Below, one piece after another: positions 18,890 to 27,712 of a DNA stretch of 64,000 nucleotides; positions within the stretch are counted from its first letter, which is position 1; each line of letters begins with the position of its first letter. The translations under genes were made by a program, and so were the position numbers. Location of the stretch: assembly GCA_964643575.1 (NCBI GenBank), contig CAZXTD010000001.1:10066-74065 (forward strand), given 5' to 3'. This DNA comes from Glaciecola sp964643575 (lineage in GTDB: Bacteria; Pseudomonadota; Gammaproteobacteria; Enterobacterales; Alteromonadaceae). Below the pieces are notes generated by a model. It was not told where the DNA came from and did no database searches. It was given only the letters and a program-made list of their open reading frames with translations.

Positions 18890-19248
18890 ATTGCACCTTT
18901 AGTCTGAATATTTTTACAACATACTAACTAATTTTTAACAATAGTCAATTAAGATCAATTAAGATCATTTAAGCTCACTGTAAGTTTACAAATGCTAAAT
19001 TAGATGTATATTTTAATGTGAAAATGCAATTTAATATTCATTCTTTACAAGAATTTATACTATTAATGCCTTAAACCAATTGGGCTTATAATTTTATTCC
19101 ATTGTTTTTTATACAATTTAAGCTTTTAAGAATAAATTTGATTAAATTTGACTAAAAAACATAAAGTATTGACAACAGAAAAAACAAAAAGCGACTTTAG
19201 AAACAACAACTAATGTGCATTTACTCATTACCAACGGCGAAATTTACC
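18890..19248. promoter_or_regulatory. Divergent receptor/GH78 promoter region
   Basis: This roughly 360 bp very AT-rich gap carries the promoters of the receptor (leftward) and the GH78 gene (rightward). It contains the tandem decamer array at 18945-18974 on the receptor side. No convincing -10/-35 pair could be singled out and no small gene was seen. Confidence 0.5.
18945..18974 (+). repeat. Three tandem TCAATTAAGA decamers
   Basis: TCAATTAAGA (18945-18954) is repeated exactly at 18955-18964 and then as TCATTTAAGC at 18965-18974. The 10 bp period equals about one helical turn, so a protein would bind the same face three times. It lies 56 bp upstream of the receptor start codon. Confidence 0.7.
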
Positions 19249-21615
19249 ATGAAGGCCCTTACCCTATTACTCACATTGCTTGCGCTTACTCTTCCATGCT
19301 TGTCTGCAAAAGCCGAAAATCAAACACAACTGGAATGGAAGGCCCAATGGATATGGACGAACAATAAAACACCAGCACCCAATTCATGGGTAGCACTACG
19401 GCACGAAGTCTCACTAAATCCTAGTGATGAGCAGGTTTATGCGCATATTAGCGCCGATACTAAATACTGGCTCTGGATAAATGGTGAACTAGTGGTATTT
19501 GAAGGTAGCTATACTGGCGGTCCAAGCCCTGTAAAAGCATCGCCTAGAGTTGACGAATATTCGATTGCTTCAAACAAATATTACGACACTGTCGATATTA
19601 AGCCCTTTTTAAAAAGTGGTAACAACACGATTGCCGCATTAGTATGGTACTACGGTGACGAAGGTCGCAAAGGAAGCCATATATCAACTAGCAAAGGCGG
19701 TTTCATTTTTCAGGCCAATGTTGATGGCCAATTAATCATTTCAGACAACACTTGGAAAGCAACGCAACACAACGCTTATCAAGAAATAGCTAAGTTACCT
19801 CCCTTTAGGATTGCGGCATGGAGTGTAAATTATGACGCACGGCAAGACCTTGCAGATTGGACCGAGTCAGCATGGTACTTGCCGGGATTTGATGACAGCG
19901 ATTGGCCCGTTGCAAAAGCTATGGGCCGCCCACCAAGAGCCCCATTCTACAATTTATATCCAAGTGAAATTCCTATCCTCAACAATTTTGGTTTGGCAAA
20001 TTGTACGAATTTTTCTGATTCAGATTTCCCCTTTGTGAGCGATGGTTCAACAATAGAATGTAACCTGGATTTCAATAAGAATGTGACGCCCTATTTCGAT
20101 GTGGAATCTGACATGGGTCTAGAAATCAAAATAGACTCAAACATGCGTTTAAACGTTATTGAAACTTTCTACACGACTAAAGCCGGTAGGCAACAGTTTG
20201 AATCCTATTCTTGGTTAAACGCGCGTATTTTAAAATACACTATTCCTAAAGGTGTAATAGTGCATGGCTTAAAATATCGCTGGACGGGCGTCGGCAATAC
20301 CCCTGGTCATTTTGAGTCAAGTGACGATTGGTACAATAGAATTTGGCAGATGGCAGAAAACACACTGTACATTTGCGCCAGAGACAACTTTATGGACACG
20401 CCCGATCGCGAGCGAGGTTTGTGGATAGGCGACGTTGCAGACCAAGCCAGCTACTTGTTTTACTCAATGGATAAACCAGGACGAGATTTACTGAAAAAGT
20501 CGATACTCGTGACTTTAGCGTTCAGTGATTCCGAATCTGGGGTATTTGCGGGTTTAGGGCCAGGTCGGTTTAGAGAACTACCGGCACAGAGCTTACAGTT
20601 TATCGAACAAGGCATTTGGCATTATTACTACAATACAGGCGACATAGAAACACTTGCGTATGCCTATCCCTTTGTAAATAAATACCTTAGATTATGGAAT
20701 TTAAAGGACAACGGCCTTGCAACTTTTCGCTCTGGTCACTGGAAGTGGACCGATTGGGGCCCCCAAGAAACCGTAGACTTTGGTGCAATTCAAAACGCAC
20801 TTTATTACAGTGCTCTGGTTGCTGCGCGTAAAATGGCAGTTGAACTTAACGACAATACAAATATGGCGTTTTACGACAAACGTATTCAATCAATCCAACA
20901 AGCCTACCAAAAAGAATATTGGCAAGACGGATACTTTAGTAGTCAGCCCGGAACGCTAAAAGACGATCGCGCCAATGCAATCGCAATACTATTTGGTCTC
21001 GCAAAGCCCGAGCAATATGAGCAAATCATTACCAATGTGCTTGTTCCCAATCAGTTTGCAAGCCCACACTTTGAGTGGATGGTGTATAACGCAATGGCAA
21101 TTGCAGGCAAATTTGATGGAGCACTTGCGCGCATGAAACAACGCTACAGTAAACAAGTAGATAACCCCGCGCTTAGTACTCTTGCGGAGTATTTACCCTC
21201 TGGTGGTACTGAGAATCATGCTTGGAATGCCCCCAGTACAATATTAAGCAAGTATATTGCTGGTGTAGCCCCAACATCGGTTGCTTGGAAACGCTATGAA
21301 ATAATGCCAAACATGGCTCATTTTTCCCACATAAAGCAGTTAGTACCCAGTGTGCAAGGACCCATAGACTTTGAAATTAGTCGAAATCAACAACAAATTG
21401 ATATGTCTATCAATTCGCCACAGGGTGCAGTAGCGACGATAGGTATTCCAAAAACGTATTTCAAAATAAAAACGATCACTATTAACAATCAAGTAGTTTG
21501 GTCAAATGGACAACAGAATCATCCATTCAAAAATTTAACGTACATTGGAGAAACTGAGAAATACCTTAAGTTTGAAGTTCAGGCAGGGAATTGGTTAATC
21601 CGAGCAGAACCATAA
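19249..21615 (+). CDS. GH78 family alpha-L-rhamnosidase
   Basis: An exported rhamnosidase of 788 residues from the ATG at 19249, where a clean signal peptide begins (MKALTLLLTLLALTLPCLSA). The frame extends upstream to 19213, but that start would bury the signal. N-terminal beta-sandwich domains (about 30-330) precede an (alpha/alpha)6 barrel with the GH78 catalytic motif MDTPDRERGLWIGD, the conserved HWKWTDWG, and the late PSGGTENHAWNAPSTILSKYIAGVAP segment. It removes terminal alpha-L-rhamnose; with GH106 in the same locus it probably covers a different linkage. It is divergent from the TonB-dependent receptor and may share its regulator. Confidence 0.92.
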   Translation: MKALTLLLTLLALTLPCLSAKAENQTQLEWKAQWIWTNNKTPAPNSWVALRHEVSLNPSDEQVYAHISADTKYWLWINGELVVFEGSYTGGPSPVKASPRVDEYSIASNKYYDTVDIKPFLKSGNNTIAALVWYYGDEGRKGSHISTSKGGFIFQANVDGQLIISDNTWKATQHNAYQEIAKLPPFRIAAWSVNYDARQDLADWTESAWYLPGFDDSDWPVAKAMGRPPRAPFYNLYPSEIPILNNFGLANCTNFSDSDFPFVSDGSTIECNLDFNKNVTPYFDVESDMGLEIKIDSNMRLNVIETFYTTKAGRQQFESYSWLNARILKYTIPKGVIVHGLKYRWTGVGNTPGHFESSDDWYNRIWQMAENTLYICARDNFMDTPDRERGLWIGDVADQASYLFYSMDKPGRDLLKKSILVTLAFSDSESGVFAGLGPGRFRELPAQSLQFIEQGIWHYYYNTGDIETLAYAYPFVNKYLRLWNLKDNGLATFRSGHWKWTDWGPQETVDFGAIQNALYYSALVAARKMAVELNDNTNMAFYDKRIQSIQQAYQKEYWQDGYFSSQPGTLKDDRANAIAILFGLAKPEQYEQIITNVLVPNQFASPHFEWMVYNAMAIAGKFDGALARMKQRYSKQVDNPALSTLAEYLPSGGTENHAWNAPSTILSKYIAGVAPTSVAWKRYEIMPNMAHFSHIKQLVPSVQGPIDFEISRNQQQIDMSINSPQGAVATIGIPKTYFKIKTITINNQVVWSNGQQNHPFKNLTYIGETEKYLKFEVQAGNWLIRAEP

Positions 21616-21695
21616 AACAAATGAAAGTTAGCATACAAACTTATTCTTATTTACCCTGTATAAATTTAATTAGTATCAAGTGGCTTTTGCGACAT

Positions 21696-22006
21696 TTATT
21701 CACTTAACTGTATATGATTAGTCTTAGTTTTCTGCAGCAGTTTATGAGGAAACTCATGACTCAATAACACCACTTTTCGCTTATCAAGCCACGGTTTGAT
21801 GTTTTGCAAGCCCAGTCTAAGATTATAAGCGACTGAGCCAGTAAGGATTGAGTTAGCCTGCGTAAGCAAGAGAGTAAAACAAGCGCTTACGCCTGCTACC
21901 ACAAGCACCACGGTTAAAAATGAGGCTAAGGCTATATGTGAAAAACGGTAGCCAAACGAAGCCGTGAATTAAGAGTCGGTCCACGGTACAACATGATATA
22001 TGCCAT
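21696..22006 (-). pseudogene. Possible frameshifted small membrane protein gene
   Basis: Reading on the minus strand from an ATG at 22006, a frame begins MAYIMLYRGPTLNSRLRLAT and stops at TAG about 24 codons on. The next frame is open across the same place and continues with a hydrophobic segment (IALASFLTVVLVVAGVSACF) to a stop at 21696. Joined, they would give about 100 residues with one transmembrane helix, like the start of a sensor kinase, but no family is recognised. Treat as a possible decayed gene or chance reading frame. Confidence 0.25.
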
Positions 22007-22060
22007 TTTTATGCTCTAGCCCGTTGGGTGGTTGCAAGAGACTACAAGCAGTACCACATG

Positions 22061-22210
22061 TTAATGAGCCTGCTTTTTGTCTTCACTTAAATGTTCTGGT
22101 GCGCTGCCATGGATGAACAAATAAGCGTAATAACCAGCCATAACCAACATGATTAAAATGCCGAGTAATGAGCCCCATACCACCGGATCGCTGAATATCA
22201 TAGAAATCAT
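22061..22210 (-). CDS. Small DUF3149-like membrane protein
   Basis: A 49-residue peptide starting MISMIFSDPVVWGSLLG. One transmembrane helix (about residues 12-33) is followed by a polar tail ending DKKQAH. The SDPV start and the single following helix resemble the DUF3149 family of small proteins of unknown function. An aaaggt RBS lies at the expected distance before the ATG at 22210. It is 82 bp downstream of the DUF3365 haem protein in the same orientation, so they are probably co-transcribed. Confidence 0.6.
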   Translation of the reverse strand: MISMIFSDPVVWGSLLGILIMLVMAGYYAYLFIHGSAPEHLSEDKKQAH

Positions 22211-22292
22211 AATTTTTACCTTTTCTGTTTTTGCTTAATATTTAAAAGACCATTCCAAAAATACTTAACATACATCTTTAACATGCAATTTT

Positions 22293-22934
22293 TTAACGGG
22301 TCTTCGTTATGCTAAATGCCCCTCTCAAATCCTCAGATGAAAAACCAATCGCTTGGTCATTCGGATAGAGAGTATTAATTTTTTTGAGCGTTTTTTCGTC
22401 AACTGAAGAACCGTGACAAGCTAAGCACATAGTCCCAGTAGGAATGGCTTTCATCAATCTGAAGCTCTCGTCTTCATATCGTGTCGAAACTAGTTCTTTT
22501 ATGTCTTCACCGTCTTTGTATCGCTGTTCAAACTGCTTGAGTGTTTGTAATTCCCACTCATCTGGTTTATTTACTTGGTTGCGAGTTTTAAGACTTGTTC
22601 GCTCAAGAAGCCAGCCCTCTATAGACATCGCCGCTGCAATTTCTGGTGCTTTTGAAGAGCAAACCTCTACACCATTGCTTATGCCACCGTGCGCTACTGC
22701 TAATTTAAGTTCTCGTTTAAGCGTAGAAGCAAATTCGGCAATCTTTTGTTGAGCTTGTGCTTTAAACTCAGATTCAATCAGGCTCTGTTCGGCCTGACTT
22801 TTAGACTGAATATTTTGACGAATTATCGACGGCTCTTCACTAGCCTTTTCTTCGGCGATACATGCATGGGAATAAAATAAACTCGCGATGTAAGTAACAA
22901 GTAGAACGCCGATTAGCATTGTAGGTTTTGACAT
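22293..22934 (-). CDS. DUF3365 (Tll0287-like) periplasmic c-type haem protein
   Basis: A 213-residue protein with a signal peptide (cleavage near HACIAEE), a DUF3365/Tll0287-like domain (VEVCSSKAPEIAAAMS, WLLERTSLKTRN, PDEWELQTL) and a c-type haem attachment motif CLACH near residue 170. Proteins of this family are haem or redox sensors in the periplasm, sometimes fused to kinases; here it stands alone. It is divergent from a PAS/sigma-54 activator across 222 bp, and a sequence resembling a sigma-54 promoter lies 58 bp upstream of its start. Confidence 0.82.
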   Translation of the reverse strand: MSKPTMLIGVLLVTYIASLFYSHACIAEEKASEEPSIIRQNIQSKSQAEQSLIESEFKAQAQQKIAEFASTLKRELKLAVAHGGISNGVEVCSSKAPEIAAAMSIEGWLLERTSLKTRNQVNKPDEWELQTLKQFEQRYKDGEDIKELVSTRYEDESFRLMKAIPTGTMCLACHGSSVDEKTLKKINTLYPNDQAIGFSSEDLRGAFSITKTR

Positions 22935-22991
22935 GGTTCGCCCTGAATTAGCCCTTGAAGTCTAAAAATTTAATCACTATACGAAAGTTAT

Positions 22992-23007
22992 TTCAATATT
23001 CAGGCCA
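22992..23007 (-). promoter_or_regulatory. Sigma-54-like promoter for the DUF3365 gene
   Basis: On the minus strand TGGCCTGAATATTGAA resembles TGGCACG-N4-TTGCA: the -24 GG is intact, but the -12 GC is GA. It sits 58 bp upstream of the start codon and next to a divergently encoded sigma-54 activator, which supports it. The missing -12 C weakens it. Confidence 0.35.
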
Positions 23008-23156
23008 ACATTCACAAAAACATAAACCATTGAATCTACTGGTATAAATAATCTATTATTGTATTTAGCCAACAAATAATAAGTTTTACCTTGATTTATG
23101 TGTCAGATTTGACAAAGTAAGCGTCATATATGTCATTTCAAAAAGGTTCTGAGATC

Positions 23157-24455
23157 ATGAATGTTTCAATAGTCCAATCGATGATTAATACTATTGATAA
23201 GCCCGCTATATTTCTGAGCCCTGACTATCAGATATTGGCGGTCAATGATTTGTATAGAGATACCTATGAAAGCGAAGTCTTAGTGGGTATAAGTAAATGC
23301 TACGAAATATCTCACGGTCACACTACGCCATGCGACAAACATGGAGAAGACTGTCCCATTCAGCAAACCAAGGCGACAGGCAAAGCCACCAGCGTGATGC
23401 ACATTCACAATACTGAATATGGCAAAACCTATTGCGACATTTTGATGAAGCCTATTAAAGATGCTGATGGCATGACAGCAGGCTTTTTGGAAATACTTGA
23501 GCGAATTGATTTTGCGGCAGCAGAATCTGAGCGCAATAAAATGATAGGGAGCTCACCTCTTTTTAAAGCCTTGCTCACCAAAATCAACCGTGCGGCCAAA
23601 TCTGAAATAGCGGTTTTGTTGCACGGAGAAACTGGCACAGGTAAAGAACTCGTCGCAAAAGCCTTGCATGATGCCAGCAGGCGCTCCGACAAACCCTTTG
23701 TGGTAATTGAATGCACCGGCTTAAACGAAAACCTATTTGAGTCGGAGTTATTTGGCCATGAAAAAGGCTCTTTTACCGGTGCAGTCAGCGCAAAAAAGGG
23801 GCTGATTGATTTGGCTAACGGTGGCACTGTGTTTTTTGACGAAATAGCTGATGTTCCTTTGAGTATGCAAGTCAAGCTATTAAGACTGCTCGAAACTCAA
23901 TGTTACCGCACGGTTGGCGGCGTAAAACAGCATAAAGCAAACTTTAGGTTAGTGTGCGCAAGCCATAAAAATTTACTTGATTTAGTAGAGCGAGGTGAGT
24001 TTAGAAAAGACTTGTACTACCGCATTGCAGGATTCCCGATTACGCTACCGTCGCTTACTGAGCGGGCTGATGATATACCGGCGATTGCGATGCATTTTTT
24101 AGCGTATTCTGAGCTGAGTTTTAAAACTTTTTCAAATGCAGCAATGAGCCGGCTTTGCCAATATAGCTTCCCCGGAAATATTAGAGAGCTAAAAAGTATT
24201 GTCGAACAGTCTGCATTGCTCGCTAACGAAGATGTTATCGAAGCAAGTGATTTACCCGAACAAGTCTTGAACGAGAAAACCACGCCTCATTCTCAGCCTA
24301 AGGCACTAGTATCGTTAGATGAGGCAGAAAAAGCTTACTTGCAAAATGTGTGCGAAACACAATCTTTAAATATTGATGAACTCGCTGAAACATTAGGGGT
24401 AAGCACGCGTACGCTTTATCGAAAACTTCAAAAGTACGATCTCAAGTATGAATAA
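23157..24455 (+). CDS. PAS domain sigma-54-dependent transcriptional activator
   Basis: About 432 residues. A PAS sensor (1-120) carries a cysteine cluster, CYEISHGHTTPCDKHGEDCP, that could bind metal or haem. An AAA+ domain follows with Walker A GETGTGKE, Walker B VFFDEIAD and the sigma-54 contact loop as GSFTGA instead of GAFTGA, and a Fis-type helix-turn-helix is at the end (LAETLGVSTRTLYRKLQKY). No receiver domain is present, so the PAS domain should sense the signal directly. An AAGG RBS fits the ATG at 23157; an upstream ATG at 23130 is the alternative. Divergent from the haem protein and followed by a His-rich receptor, it may regulate either or both. Confidence 0.88.
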   Translation: MNVSIVQSMINTIDKPAIFLSPDYQILAVNDLYRDTYESEVLVGISKCYEISHGHTTPCDKHGEDCPIQQTKATGKATSVMHIHNTEYGKTYCDILMKPIKDADGMTAGFLEILERIDFAAAESERNKMIGSSPLFKALLTKINRAAKSEIAVLLHGETGTGKELVAKALHDASRRSDKPFVVIECTGLNENLFESELFGHEKGSFTGAVSAKKGLIDLANGGTVFFDEIADVPLSMQVKLLRLLETQCYRTVGGVKQHKANFRLVCASHKNLLDLVERGEFRKDLYYRIAGFPITLPSLTERADDIPAIAMHFLAYSELSFKTFSNAAMSRLCQYSFPGNIRELKSIVEQSALLANEDVIEASDLPEQVLNEKTTPHSQPKALVSLDEAEKAYLQNVCETQSLNIDELAETLGVSTRTLYRKLQKYDLKYE

Positions 24456-24563
24456 AATTATCTAGTCAATAAAAATGCTTAGTTTGTCTATTTCCAGATT
24501 AGCCTTTGTTTGCCTTTCGGCTTTATAATAGGTGTTTAACTAAACAAAGAGATACCAATTAAT

Positions 24564-26615
24564 TTGACTCAGTTTCCTTTATCACGCTTGACCATCCTTC
24601 TACTTTCACCATTAACTGCGCTACTGCCTATTCACTCGGTAGATGCAGCCCAAGGAGCCGCTTCACCTTTTAGAAATGATGACACTGAGATTCATCAAGA
24701 GCAAAGTCAAAACAAGCACGAACACGAGCATGCTCACAAAGACCATATTGAAGAAATCATTGTTCAGGCTACTCGCTCTGGCCGCATCGCTGATGAACAG
24801 CCTATTCGAGTTGAACTTATCAATCGCGAAGAAATACAAGAAAAAGCGGCAATGCGGCCAGGTAATATCTCGATGCTTGTGGCCGAAACTGGCGGCGTTC
24901 GAGTGCAAACCACATCCCCTGCTTTGGGTAGCGCTAATATTAGATTGCAGGGCATGTACGGCAGATACACACAATTACTAGCCGACGGTTTACCCCTTTA
25001 TGGCAATCAGGCTGCATCAATTGGTTTGTTGCAAATACCTCCCACCGACTTAGGCAGAGTCGAAATTATTAAAGGGTCGGCCTCCTCATTATACGGGGGT
25101 TCAGCCTTAGGCGGTGTCATTAACTTAGTATCCAGAACCCCGTCCGACACATTTGATGGTGAAGCCTTAGTCAATTTTACTACCCGCGACGGTCAAGATT
25201 TCACCACCTATCTAGAATCTCCTATAACCGACTCATTAAAAGGCTCTGTTACTGCAGGCGTCCATCATCAAAAAGCCGAAGATATCAATAATGATGGCTG
25301 GATAGACCTAGCCGGGTACGAAAGATACACCGTGCGCCCTCGCCTGTTTTGGCAAGGGGATAACGGAGAGAACCTATATTTTACCGCGGGCCACATGACA
25401 GAAAATCGCAATGGCGGTAATACAGATAGCGGTGTGGTTGCCGATGGCACCTCATTCACACAATCACAAGACTCACAGCGCAGCGATGCAGGCTTGGTTA
25501 TTTCAATGCCAGCATTTGCAGAATATACCTTTTCTACCCGAATGTCGGCCATGTTGCAGAGCCACAATCACATGTTTGGCAGCATCGCACAAAACGATGA
25601 ACATGAAAGCTATCTTATTGAAAGTAGCCTATCTGGCTATAGCGAAAAAAGCGACTGGGTTCTGGGCTTGGCTTTTCAGGCAGATAGCTATGATTCCACC
25701 ACATTTCCAGTATTTAATTATGCGTATGAAGTACCCGGTATATTTGCGCAATTCGATTATGAACTCACGCATGAAATAACGACCACATATAGTGTGCGTG
25801 TTGATGAACATAATGAGTTTGGTACCCAAATAAGCCCGAGAGTATCGCTGCTTTATCGCCCAGGTGATTTAACGGTGAGAGGGTCGTACGGACAAGGCTA
25901 TTATGCGCCTACGCCGTTTATAGAAGAAATAGAAGCCTCAGGCCTTGCTCGGCTTGCCCCCATTGAAGACTTGCAAGAAGAACAAGCCGAAACCGCTTCG
26001 TTAGACTTTACCTATACATTTGAGAATGTCGAAACGAGCTTAACCTTGTTTGGTTCAAACATCGAAAATACGACAGAATTAGAGGCATTTTCGTCAAACG
26101 ATAATGATATTTTTGATAGAGTCAGGCTAATTAACGCTGAAGCTGAACATCAAATTCGCGGCTCTGAAATCTTACTTCGTTATTATTGGAAAGATATTAA
26201 ACTAACTGCAAGCTATCTTTATTTGGATGCCATAGAAGAAGCGAGTGACAGCGCCGCTAGCAAAGAAATTGCACTTACGCCTAAACACTCAGCAGGTTTT
26301 GTGGCAATGTGGGAAAAGCACGGCAGCTTTAGAGCCGGTTTTGAAGCTTATTACACCGGCACGCAAAAGCTCGACAATAACCCGTTTATTGATGAATCGT
26401 CACCCTACTGGCACTTAGGCTTAATGGGCGAAATCACCATTGGTCGGGTGAGTTGGTTTATTAACCTTGAAAATTTGCTCGACGTAAAACAAGGTGATGA
26501 ACACCCAATGCTATTGCCAAGCAGAGCCGCTAGCGGCCAATGGTCAACCGACATTTGGTCTCGAAACGACGGTTTTATTGCTAATGCGGGTGTAAGAATA
26601 AAGCTTAGCGAGTAA
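24564..26615 (+). CDS. TonB-dependent receptor with His-rich N-terminus, possible metal or metallophore importer
   Basis: A 683-residue receptor starting at TTG (AAAGAGA upstream). After the signal peptide a histidine-rich stretch (KHEHEHAHKDHIEE, about residues 50-64) precedes the TonB-box/plug start EEIIVQATRSGRIADEQP. The plug (VRVQTTSPALGSANIRLQG) and a 22-strand-type barrel follow, ending VRIKLSE. The length and TRSGR pattern fit siderophore, cobalamin or metal receptors rather than the large oligosaccharide receptors. The His stretch and the cation diffusion facilitator 70 bp downstream suggest a transition metal such as zinc; inferred. Confidence 0.85.
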   Translation: MTQFPLSRLTILLLSPLTALLPIHSVDAAQGAASPFRNDDTEIHQEQSQNKHEHEHAHKDHIEEIIVQATRSGRIADEQPIRVELINREEIQEKAAMRPGNISMLVAETGGVRVQTTSPALGSANIRLQGMYGRYTQLLADGLPLYGNQAASIGLLQIPPTDLGRVEIIKGSASSLYGGSALGGVINLVSRTPSDTFDGEALVNFTTRDGQDFTTYLESPITDSLKGSVTAGVHHQKAEDINNDGWIDLAGYERYTVRPRLFWQGDNGENLYFTAGHMTENRNGGNTDSGVVADGTSFTQSQDSQRSDAGLVISMPAFAEYTFSTRMSAMLQSHNHMFGSIAQNDEHESYLIESSLSGYSEKSDWVLGLAFQADSYDSTTFPVFNYAYEVPGIFAQFDYELTHEITTTYSVRVDEHNEFGTQISPRVSLLYRPGDLTVRGSYGQGYYAPTPFIEEIEASGLARLAPIEDLQEEQAETASLDFTYTFENVETSLTLFGSNIENTTELEAFSSNDNDIFDRVRLINAEAEHQIRGSEILLRYYWKDIKLTASYLYLDAIEEASDSAASKEIALTPKHSAGFVAMWEKHGSFRAGFEAYYTGTQKLDNNPFIDESSPYWHLGLMGEITIGRVSWFINLENLLDVKQGDEHPMLLPSRAASGQWSTDIWSRNDGFIANAGVRIKLSE

Positions 26616-26685
26616 TTGTAGTGGTTTATATCCGCTGCGGGCAATGAGAGACTGCCAACACGGGCTACCCATTAGGAGCATCGCA

Positions 26686-27537
26686 ATGAATGTGCGCAAA
26701 GTATTAGTCGTAGAAGGCTTGGTAAACATAGTCGTGTGTTTATGTAAGTTGGTGATTGGTATAAGTACGCAGTCAACGGTTATACTTGCAGACGCGATGC
26801 ATTCGGCCACCGATGTTATCAATAATATTATTGCTTGGTTTGCGATTAATATTGCCGAAAAACCCGCCGATAGTGACCATCGCTATGGCCATCAAAAATA
26901 CGAACAGTTGGCCGTATTTTTATTGGCGGGATTTATCACTATTGTTGCTTTTGAAATATTGATACACGCTTTTCAGCGATTTGGGCAACCCGTTGAACCA
27001 AGCACTTGGGGACTAGTAGTGTTGATCGCTGCCCTTTGCATCAACATTGCGCTTGCTATGTGGGAGCGCCACTGGGCAAAACAATTAAACTCAGATATTT
27101 TAAATGCAGACGCCAGCCATACCTTCAGTGATATTTTAACAAGCGTTACGGTAATCGTTAGTTGGCAACTTGCGGCACAAGGTTGGTATTGGATAGATGC
27201 CGCTTTTGCAATTATCATGTCTTTGGTCTTATTTTACCTCGCGTATAGTTTATTCCAAAAAGCCATTCCTATTTTAGTCGACCAAACGGCTGTAGATGCC
27301 ACAAGCGTCTCGCAAGAAATTGAAGGCATAGAGGGCGTTATAAAAGTGACAAGAGTGCGCACCCGAGACCAAGGTGATAATAACTATGCGGATATCATAG
27401 TCACGGTGAATGCTGATTACTCGCTTTTACAATCGCACGAAATAGCCAACGAAATAGAAGCCTTAGTGGCGAGTAAATACAATATTCAAGATGCTGTTGT
27501 GCATATAGAGCCTCACAACAACGAACTAGAAACGTAA
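26686..27537 (+). CDS. Cation diffusion facilitator family transporter
   Basis: A 283-residue CDF protein. The ATG at 26686 has a TAGGAG RBS; the open frame upstream to 26644 is not needed. Six transmembrane helices and a C-terminal cytoplasmic domain are apparent. The helix II metal site is ILADAMHSATDVINN and the helix V site is DASHTFSDILTS, both with the His/Asp ligands of zinc/iron exporters. It exports divalent metal from the cytoplasm. It lies 70 bp after the His-rich receptor, in the same direction, so the two may be co-expressed in metal handling. Confidence 0.9.
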   Translation: MNVRKVLVVEGLVNIVVCLCKLVIGISTQSTVILADAMHSATDVINNIIAWFAINIAEKPADSDHRYGHQKYEQLAVFLLAGFITIVAFEILIHAFQRFGQPVEPSTWGLVVLIAALCINIALAMWERHWAKQLNSDILNADASHTFSDILTSVTVIVSWQLAAQGWYWIDAAFAIIMSLVLFYLAYSLFQKAIPILVDQTAVDATSVSQEIEGIEGVIKVTRVRTRDQGDNNYADIIVTVNADYSLLQSHEIANEIEALVASKYNIQDAVVHIEPHNNELET

Positions 27538-27630
27538 TAGCTGTTTGCCGACAATCACTCACTCAGCTCAGTTACACTTTTAAAGTAGCTTGATTTTTAC
27601 GCACAAACAAAATGAAGAAGCTATAAAGCA

Positions 27631-27650
27631 AAAATGTTAATTAACATTTT
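27631..27650. promoter_or_regulatory. Perfect 20 bp palindrome upstream of lacI-type gene
   Basis: AAAATGTTAATTAACATTTT is a perfect palindrome 63 bp before the regulator start codon. Its TGTTA...TAACA ends match those of the TGTTAGCGCTAACA operators downstream, with a different centre, so it may be an autoregulatory site. Confidence 0.5.
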
Positions 27651-27712
27651 GGTAATTACCATGCTAACCTTTAGGCTGGTTCTTATGTTTTTACGTGGTG
27701 CAGGTAAACCTA

